10,356 nucleotides of DNA from Gammaproteobacteria bacterium. Its GTDB lineage: Bacteria > Pseudomonadota > Gammaproteobacteria > Chromatiales > Chromatiaceae. A model generated the notes under the pieces. It saw only the letters and a program-made list of their open reading frames with translations, was not told the origin of the DNA and ran no database searches. Positions 5,992 through 10,356 of the stretch are shown here, piece after piece; positions within the stretch are counted from its first letter, which is position 1; each line of letters opens with the position of its first letter. The stretch covers positions 1-10,356 of the forward strand of contig JARFQQ010000159.1 in the NCBI GenBank assembly GCA_029287695.1. Direction: 5' to 3'. A program made the position numbers and the translations under genes.

Positions 5992-6384
5992 TCAGCGCTT
6001 GGAGAACTGCGGACGCTTGCGAGCCTTGTGCAGACCGACCTTCTTCCGTTCCACCATACGGGCGTCACGGGTGAGAAAGCCGCCCTTTCGCAGCGGTGAG
6101 CGCAGCTCTTCGTTGTAGTCGAGCAGTGCGCGCGCGATACCGTGGCGAATCGCACCGGCCTGGCCGCTGGGGCCGCCACCCTGAACAGTCACGGTGACGT
6201 CGATTTTGTCACTCATCTCGGTCTTCTCGAGCGGCTGGCGCACGATCATGCGCGAGGTTTCGCGACCGAAGAAGTTGTCGATGCTGCGGCCGTTGATGGT
6301 GATTTCTCCATTGCCGGGCTTGAGGAAAACGCGTGCCGTGGAAGTTTTGCGGCGGCCGGTTCCGTAATTCTGTGCTTGTGCCAT
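5992..6384 (-). CDS. rpsI: 30S ribosomal protein S9
   Basis: S9 is a small-subunit ribosomal protein whose extended C-terminal tail reaches toward the P-site tRNA. The 130-residue length is exactly that of bacterial S9. Typical features are [13 protein letters not shown] near residues 7-19, G-R-S-I-D-N-F-F near 32-39, [19 protein letters not shown] near 69-87, and the basic tail ending K-R-P-Q-F-S-K-R. The gene lies 14 nt after rplM, the universal bacterial order. AGGA lies 8 nt before its ATG. Transcription ends at the two-way terminator. Confidence 0.99.
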   Translation of the reverse strand: MAQAQNYGTGRRKTSTARVFLKPGNGEITINGRSIDNFFGRETSRMIVRQPLEKTEMSDKIDVTVTVQGGGPSGQAGAIRHGIARALLDYNEELRSPLRKGGFLTRDARMVERKKVGLHKARKRPQFSKR

Positions 6385-6398
6385 GAGTTCTGTCCTGA

Positions 6399-6827
6399 TC
6401 AGATGTCGAGCGCGATCGGCTGCTGGGCAGTGTGCTGATGCTCGCTACCAGCGTAAACACGCAGTTTTTTGAACATTGCACGGCCGAGCTTGTTTTTCGG
6501 CATCATGCCGCGTACTGCGGTCTCGATGACGCGCTCCGGTGCCTTCTGGAGCTGCTTTTCCAGCGTAATGGACTTGAGATTGCCGATGTAACCCGTGTGG
6601 TGATGGTACATCTTCTGCTGCAGTTTGTTGCCCGTGACGCGGATTTTTTCCGCGTTGATGACAACAATGTAGTCTCCCGTGTCGACGTGAGGCGTGTATT
6701 CCGGCTTGTGTTTGCCGCGCAGACGACGGGCAATCTCGGTCGCGAGGCGGCCAAGTGTTTTGCCATCTGCATCAACAACATACCAGTCGCGACGCACGTC
6801 TGCAGGTTTTGTGCTTACGGTTGTCAT
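6399..6827 (-). CDS. rplM: 50S ribosomal protein L13
   Basis: L13 is an early-assembling 23S rRNA-binding protein of the large subunit. The 142-residue length is that of the E. coli protein. Diagnostic segments are W-Y-V-V-D-A near residues 16-21, G-K-T-L-G-R-L-A-T near 23-31, L-R-G-K-H-K-P near 37-43, [11 protein letters not shown] near 49-60, and G-M-M-P-K-N-K-L-G near 106-114. It is the first gene of the rplM-rpsI operon. The ribosome-binding site before the ATG is not strong (CAGGGTCTGG then ACGG). A feedback structure in the leader is known for L13 in some bacteria, but I cannot identify one here. Confidence 0.99.
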   Translation of the reverse strand: MTTVSTKPADVRRDWYVVDADGKTLGRLATEIARRLRGKHKPEYTPHVDTGDYIVVINAEKIRVTGNKLQQKMYHHHTGYIGNLKSITLEKQLQKAPERVIETAVRGMMPKNKLGRAMFKKLRVYAGSEHQHTAQQPIALDI

Positions 6828-7136
6828 CCGTCCAGACCCTGAAAAGTGTTTAAGTTAAAGTTGAATTAACCAGTTTTTCGCAAACAGCGAGAAAGGGCGC
6901 GAATATTAACGGATCGACGGGCCCATGGCAAGTGGCAATGCGGCGATTTTCCTATCGGGTGCCAACGGGATAGATATCCGCAGCGGCATCGCCCACACCC
7001 TCCTTGCCGTCCGGGGCGCAAGCGAGTTCCGGGGGCGGGTACGGTTTCTAAGCGGAAGCTGTTGTGCGACAATTGCCTCCCAGTTATCTATTAAAGTCAA
7101 GATTGCCGCCAGCGTGCGGCGCGACTCCTGCTAATA
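6828..7136. other. Intergenic region between divergent rplM and mrcA
   Basis: These 309 nt separate the two divergent starts. The rplM-proximal 85 nt are AT-rich. On the minus strand they contain a weak promoter candidate, TTGCGA (6883-6878) and TTTAAC (6859-6854) with an 18-nt spacer, plus a 5-bp inverted repeat (TTCGC at 6877-6881, GCGAA at 6899-6903). The GC-rich middle (6911-7060) is not explained by promoters. It contains a 69-codon + strand frame (6925-7134, ATG to TAA) that ends 2 nt before mrcA. That frame has no strong ribosome-binding site and resembles no protein I recognise. The last 75 nt hold a candidate mrcA promoter. Confidence 0.55.
7062..7090 (+). promoter_or_regulatory. Weak candidate promoter for mrcA
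   Basis: TTGTGC (7062-7067) and TATCTA (7085-7090) are separated by 17 nt. Each hexamer has about three consensus matches. Spacing and location fit, with a leader of about 40 nt, but the match is weak. Confidence 0.3.
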
Positions 7137-9452
7137 ATGCTACTTTTCCGGGTACTCAACTACATGACGGCCTTGCTGCTCACGGCCTTGCTGCTCGCGG
7201 GAGTGACTGTCGTCGTTGCCTGGACTTACCTGGAGTCCGACCTGCCGGAAACCGACGTGCTGATGGATATTCGTCTGCAGGTCCCGCTTCGCATCTACAG
7301 CAGCGAAGGAGACCTGATTGCCGAATACGGCACCAAGCGGCGTGAACCTGTCGCGTACGAGGAGGTGCCGAAGCGTTTTGAACAGGCTGTCCTTGCAGCC
7401 GAGGATGCCAATTTTTTCAAGCATCCCGGCGTTGATTACCGGGCGCTCGTGCGGGCTGCTGTGAGCCTCGTCAAAACGGGACAGCGCAAGCAGGGCGGCA
7501 GCACGATCACCATGCAGCTGGCGCGTAACTTCTTTCTCTCGCCCGAAAAAACCTACATCCGCAAGGTGCGCGAGATCATGCTGGCAATGCGCATGGAGCA
7601 GCAGTTCTCGAAAAAAGAGATCCTGACGCTCTATCTCAACCAGATCTACCTCGGAAGCCGTGCCTACGGCATCAAGGCGGCTGCTCACACCTATTATGAC
7701 AAGGAGCTCACAGCGCTGACCCTGGCAGAGACCGCGATGATCGCTGGACTGCCCAAAGCGCCGTCGGCCTACAACCCGCTGGTGAACCCTCAACGCGCTG
7801 TCGAGCGACGCAACTACGTGCTGAACCGAATGGCGATCAATAATTTTATTTCCGAAGAGGAGAAGCTGGCCGCGCAGTCGGAACCGGTCACGGCCCGCTA
7901 TGTGCGCCCGGAGATCGGGCTCGAGGCCGCCTATGTCGGCGAGATGGTGCGTGCCGAAATGGTCAGTCGCTATGGGAAAGAGGCCTACACCGGGGGCTAT
8001 CATGTCACCACTACCATCATCCCGCGCCTCCAGCGGGCGGCAAACACGGCGCTGCGCGAGGTCCTGGATGGATACGACAAGCGCCATGGTTACCGCGGCC
8101 CGGAAAAGCAGCTCGAGGCTTCGTTATGGCAGGACGCGGCAAGGCGCTCGGAATTCCTGGTTAAACTGGGCGTTATCGGTGAGCTTCGTCCCGCGATTGT
8201 TACGGGTTTTCCGGACCAGAAGACCGTCGAAATCGCCCTCGCGGACAACAGTCGCGCCATCATCGGCTGGGAGGGCCTCAGCTGGGCGAGCCGTTACCGC
8301 AGTGCAAACCGGAAGGGGCAGCGCCCGCGCAAGGCGAGCGACGTCCTCAACCATGGTGACCTGATTCGTGTCCTTGTCGAGACGTCGGAGAGTGGTGAGT
8401 ATCTGCGTCTCGCCCAGGTACCCAGGGCCCAGGGTGCGCTGGTCTCCGTCAAGCCCGGGACGGGGGAGGTGGTTGCCCTGACGGGCGGCTATGACTACTA
8501 CCACAGCAAGTTCAACCGCGCGACCCAGGCATACAGGCAGCCCGGGTCCGGTTTCAAGCCTTTTATCTACTCGGCCGCACTGGCTGCTGGCTATCAGCCC
8601 TCGGACGTCATCAATGATGCCCCGGTCGTCATCAGGGACGATGCAGTCCCCGGCGGCTACTGGCGTCCGGCAAACTACAACCACAAGTTTTCCGGCCCCA
8701 CACCCCTGCGGCGCGGGATGGCCCTGTCGAAAAACCTTGTCTCGATTCGCCTGCTGCGCAGCATCGGTGTCGATTTCGCACTGCAACACCTCGGCGGTTT
8801 CGGTTTCGATATGAGTCGCTTCCCGAGAGGGCTGGCGTTTGCCCTCGGCACGGTGGAAGTGACGCCGTTGCAGATGGCCGAGGCCTATACGGCTTTTGCC
8901 AACAACGGGAAGAGAGTCAGGCCCTACTTCATCGACCGTATCGAACAGGAAGGCGTCGGGCTGGTCTATACGGCAACCCCCGATGTGACTCTCGCGATCA
9001 CGCCGGAAAACCGTTTTCTCATGTACTCGATGATGAAGGACGTCATCGACTACGGTACCGGCAGGCGCGCACGTGTCCTCGAGCGCAGCGACCTGGCCGG
9101 CAAGACAGGGACGACCAACGACTACAAGGATGCCTGGTTCAACGGATTCAATGAATCCGTCGTCGCGATTGTCTATGTCGGCATGGACGATTCAACGACC
9201 CTGGGAAAACGCGAAGAGGGGTCAAGAGCTGCCTTGCCGGCGTGGATCAGCTACATGAAGGAGGCAATGAAGGGACTTCCGGAAACCGAGCCTTATATGC
9301 CTCCGGGTATCGAACGAACAGAGGTCTATGCCGGGGGCAGCAGTTTCGAGGAATTCATCGATACCACCACCGAGCCTAATTATGTGCCGGAGGCCACCTC
9401 CGCGATCAGCAGTATCAACGAGGAACCGTCGGCAGTGGATGACCTCTTCTGA
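7137..9452 (+). CDS. mrcA: Class A penicillin-binding protein 1A (glycosyltransferase and transpeptidase)
   Basis: PBP1A is a bifunctional inner-membrane enzyme. Its periplasmic domains polymerise lipid II into glycan strands and cross-link the peptide stems. The 771-residue protein starts with a hydrophobic anchor (about residues 10-29). The GT51 domain follows, with E-D-A-N-F-F-K-H-P-G-V-D at 89-100 (catalytic E89), G-G-S-T-I-T-M-Q-L near 120-128, R-K-V-R-E-I near 142-147 and E-I-L-T-L-Y-L-N near 161-168. A middle domain of about 315-430 matches the outer-membrane-protein docking or OB-like insert of PBP1A. The transpeptidase has S471-x-x-K474 in P-G-S-G-F-K, S531-K-N533 and K656-T-G-T. All catalytic motifs are intact. 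It is shorter than E. coli PBP1A (850), mainly at the C-terminus. The ATG at 7137 is the first possible ATG after an in-frame stop at 7092. It lacks a good ribosome-binding site, and the ATG at 7164 would cut into the anchor. Here mrcA lies beside rplM. Confidence 0.97.
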   Translation: MLLFRVLNYMTALLLTALLLAGVTVVVAWTYLESDLPETDVLMDIRLQVPLRIYSSEGDLIAEYGTKRREPVAYEEVPKRFEQAVLAAEDANFFKHPGVDYRALVRAAVSLVKTGQRKQGGSTITMQLARNFFLSPEKTYIRKVREIMLAMRMEQQFSKKEILTLYLNQIYLGSRAYGIKAAAHTYYDKELTALTLAETAMIAGLPKAPSAYNPLVNPQRAVERRNYVLNRMAINNFISEEEKLAAQSEPVTARYVRPEIGLEAAYVGEMVRAEMVSRYGKEAYTGGYHVTTTIIPRLQRAANTALREVLDGYDKRHGYRGPEKQLEASLWQDAARRSEFLVKLGVIGELRPAIVTGFPDQKTVEIALADNSRAIIGWEGLSWASRYRSANRKGQRPRKASDVLNHGDLIRVLVETSESGEYLRLAQVPRAQGALVSVKPGTGEVVALTGGYDYYHSKFNRATQAYRQPGSGFKPFIYSAALAAGYQPSDVINDAPVVIRDDAVPGGYWRPANYNHKFSGPTPLRRGMALSKNLVSIRLLRSIGVDFALQHLGGFGFDMSRFPRGLAFALGTVEVTPLQMAEAYTAFANNGKRVRPYFIDRIEQEGVGLVYTATPDVTLAITPENRFLMYSMMKDVIDYGTGRRARVLERSDLAGKTGTTNDYKDAWFNGFNESVVAIVYVGMDDSTTLGKREEGSRAALPAWISYMKEAMKGLPETEPYMPPGIERTEVYAGGSSFEEFIDTTTEPNYVPEATSAISSINEEPSAVDDLF
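7167..7196 (+). repeat. Perfect 15-nt tandem duplication in the mrcA membrane anchor
   Basis: ACGGCCTTGCTGCTC occurs twice in direct succession (7167-7181 and 7182-7196) without a mismatch. It encodes T-A-L-L-L twice, residues 11-20 of PBP1A, within the hydrophobic anchor. Being in frame (15 = 5 codons), it lengthens the anchor without disrupting the gene. Confidence 0.85.
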
Positions 9453-9463
9453 AGGGCACCCGC

Positions 9464-10051
9464 ATGGCAAGCAACAACCATCATTCACAACTGATCGTGG
9501 CAGAGGCTACGCGCCTGCTGGCCGAGCACCAGACGCTTGATTACAGCTGGGCGCGGCGCAAGGCAGCAGAAAATCTCGGTATCAAGGCAAATGAGAAGCA
9601 GCTTCCGGGCCTTGCCGAGATCGAGGCTGCTGTTGTCGAACACCAGCAGATATTCAGCCAGCAGGCCCCGCTGGTTGCCGAGCGTCTGCAGGCGGCTTCC
9701 GAGCTCCTGCAGCAATTCGGGAAGTTTTCCCCGCGTCTCGTCGGTCCGCTGGCACGCGGCGTCACGGCCGGTAACGCGGTGATGACAATTCACTGTTTTG
9801 CCGAAGCTGCCAAGATCGTGCTCTTCGATATCATGGATGCCGGCATCCGGGCGGAAAGCGGTGATGTCACAGTAACTACCAGCCGCAGGAAGCGCGAAGA
9901 GCGACCCGCTTTCAGCTTTTTCTACCGCGAACACGAGGTGCTGGTCATCGTTCTGGGGCTCGATGAATACCGCCATCCACCACTGGACCCGGTCTCGGAA
10001 AAGCCTGCATACGGCCTCGATGCCGATGCGCTCGCAAAGCGGGTGGCCTGA
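9464..10051 (+). CDS. Conserved-looking protein with nucleotidyltransferase-like stretch
   Basis: This 195-residue protein has no signal peptide or membrane segment. The N-terminal third is helical and polar (A-E-A-T-R-L-L-A-E-H near 13-22 and Y-S-W-A-R-R-K-A-A near 27-35). The centre, L-L-Q-Q-F-G-K-F-S-P-R-L-V-G-P-L-A-R-G-V, is followed by T-I-H-C-F-A-E-A-A-K-I-V-L-F-D-I-M-D-A-G-I. It resembles a family of proteobacterial hypothetical proteins that I recall as having a minimal nucleotidyltransferase-like core (R-x-x-L-V-G-x-x-x-x-G-T then D-I-x-L-H-x-F). That link is from memory and is inference. Here the usual acidic metal-binding position is replaced by N-A-V-M-T-I-H, so catalysis may be lost. 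The tail ends in P-L-D-P-V-S-E-K-P-A-Y. The ATG follows mrcA by 11 nt with GAAGGG 7 nt upstream, so the two genes probably share a transcript. Function is unknown. Confidence 0.82.
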   Translation: MASNNHHSQLIVAEATRLLAEHQTLDYSWARRKAAENLGIKANEKQLPGLAEIEAAVVEHQQIFSQQAPLVAERLQAASELLQQFGKFSPRLVGPLARGVTAGNAVMTIHCFAEAAKIVLFDIMDAGIRAESGDVTVTTSRRKREERPAFSFFYREHEVLVIVLGLDEYRHPPLDPVSEKPAYGLDADALAKRVA

Positions 10052-10078
10052 GAGCAGTCAGTTTGAAGCTGGTGCTAT

Positions 10079-10097
10079 ACGGCAAGACGACCGCCGT
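10079..10097. terminator. Weak inverted repeat between converging genes
   Basis: ACGGC (10079-10083) and GCCGT (10093-10097) could form a 5-bp stem with a 9-nt loop in the 55-nt gap between the 195-residue protein gene and gltA. There is no T-run on either strand, so this is a poor intrinsic terminator. No better one is visible. Confidence 0.2.
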
Positions 10098-10106
10098 TCG
10101 CAGCCC

Positions 10107-10355
10107 TCAGTCGCGTTCCATGATGGGGGTGAGATCGCGCTTGTCAGCCCCGGTATAGAGCTGGCGCGGACGTCCGATACGGCGTTCGGGATCCTCCATC
10201 ATCTCCATCCAGTGCGCAACCCAGCCGACGGTGCGCGCAATTGCGAACATGGCCGTGAACATGTTGCGTGGAATGCCGAGCGCACGGTAGATGATGCCGG
10301 AGTAGAAATCGACATTCGGGTAGAGCTTCCGCTCGACGAAGTAGTCGTCCTCGAG
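10107..10355 (-). CDS. gltA: Citrate synthase, C-terminal part (5' end outside window)
   Basis: Citrate synthase condenses oxaloacetate with acetyl-CoA in the first step of the TCA cycle. The last 82 residues are present, running off the right edge. They include [12 protein letters not shown], whose aspartate is the catalytic base equivalent to D362 of the E. coli enzyme. [13 protein letters not shown] follows, with a substrate-binding arginine, and then [10 protein letters not shown] with another. The K-R-D tail matches the hexameric, NADH-regulated type common in Gammaproteobacteria; that assignment is by resemblance. The stop is at 10107-10109. The gene converges on the gene downstream of mrcA. 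Confidence 0.97.
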   Translation of the reverse strand, partial: LEDDYFVERKLYPNVDFYSGIIYRALGIPRNMFTAMFAIARTVGWVAHWMEMMEDPERRIGRPRQLYTGADKRDLTPIMERD

Positions 10356-10356
10356 C

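Noticed and set aside
7140..8087. 315-codon minus-strand frame across the 5' part of mrcA
   Set aside because: It covers the glycosyltransferase domain of mrcA in antisense, where all motifs are on the plus strand. There is no sensible start context.
1..10356. Mobile elements, CRISPR arrays, tRNA genes, toxin-antitoxin or defence genes
   Set aside because: I looked for terminal repeats, regularly spaced repeats, cloverleaf-like sequences and transposase motifs on both strands and saw none. Every sizeable coding region except the 163-residue and 195-residue proteins belongs to a familiar housekeeping family.

Overview
The window is a chromosomal housekeeping segment, most likely from a non-enteric member of the Gammaproteobacteria. 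This rests on gene content and protein resemblance: the bioB-bioF-bioH-bioC order, the BioC/BioH pimeloyl pathway, the rplM-rpsI pair, a PBP1A-type mrcA, and a GltA C-terminus of the proteobacterial type. Base composition is fairly GC-rich by eye. I see no tRNA, rRNA, CRISPR array, insertion sequence, phage gene or attachment site. The species cannot be named from sequence alone.

Layout, left to right. Positions 1-3047 (+) hold the end of bioB, then bioF, bioH and bioC. These are packed with 1-4 nt start/stop overlaps, which suggests one translationally coupled operon. Positions 3078-3569 (-) hold a 163-residue charged protein that I do not recognise. It faces bioC and separates it from bioD. 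Positions 3570-3895 are non-coding and contain a candidate extended -10 promoter. bioD (3896-4555, +) follows and overlaps tail to tail by 10 nt with a YihY/BrkB-family membrane protein gene (4546-5430, -). A short divergent promoter region leads to a small GFA-domain zinc-cysteine protein (5548-5904, +). A strong two-way terminator (5930-5958) lies between it and the ribosomal pair rpsI and rplM (5992-6827, -). A 309-nt intergenic region separates rplM from the divergent mrcA (7137-9452, +). Eleven nt after mrcA comes a 195-residue conserved-looking protein with a nucleotidyltransferase-like stretch. The window ends inside the 3' end of gltA (10107-10356, -).

How the genes work together. BioC masks malonyl-ACP by methylation so that the fatty-acid machinery can build a pimeloyl chain, and BioH removes the methyl group. 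BioF, BioD and BioB then carry out three of the four late ring-forming steps. BioA, the remaining step, is not in this window. The other genes (cell-wall synthesis, ribosomal proteins, citrate synthase) have no evident functional link to biotin.

I found no convincing new multi-gene system. The items most worth a second look are the unknown inverted gene splitting bioD from bioBFHC, the structured bioD leader, the nucleotidyltransferase-like protein downstream of mrcA, and the long rplM/mrcA intergenic region with a possible small ORF abutting mrcA.
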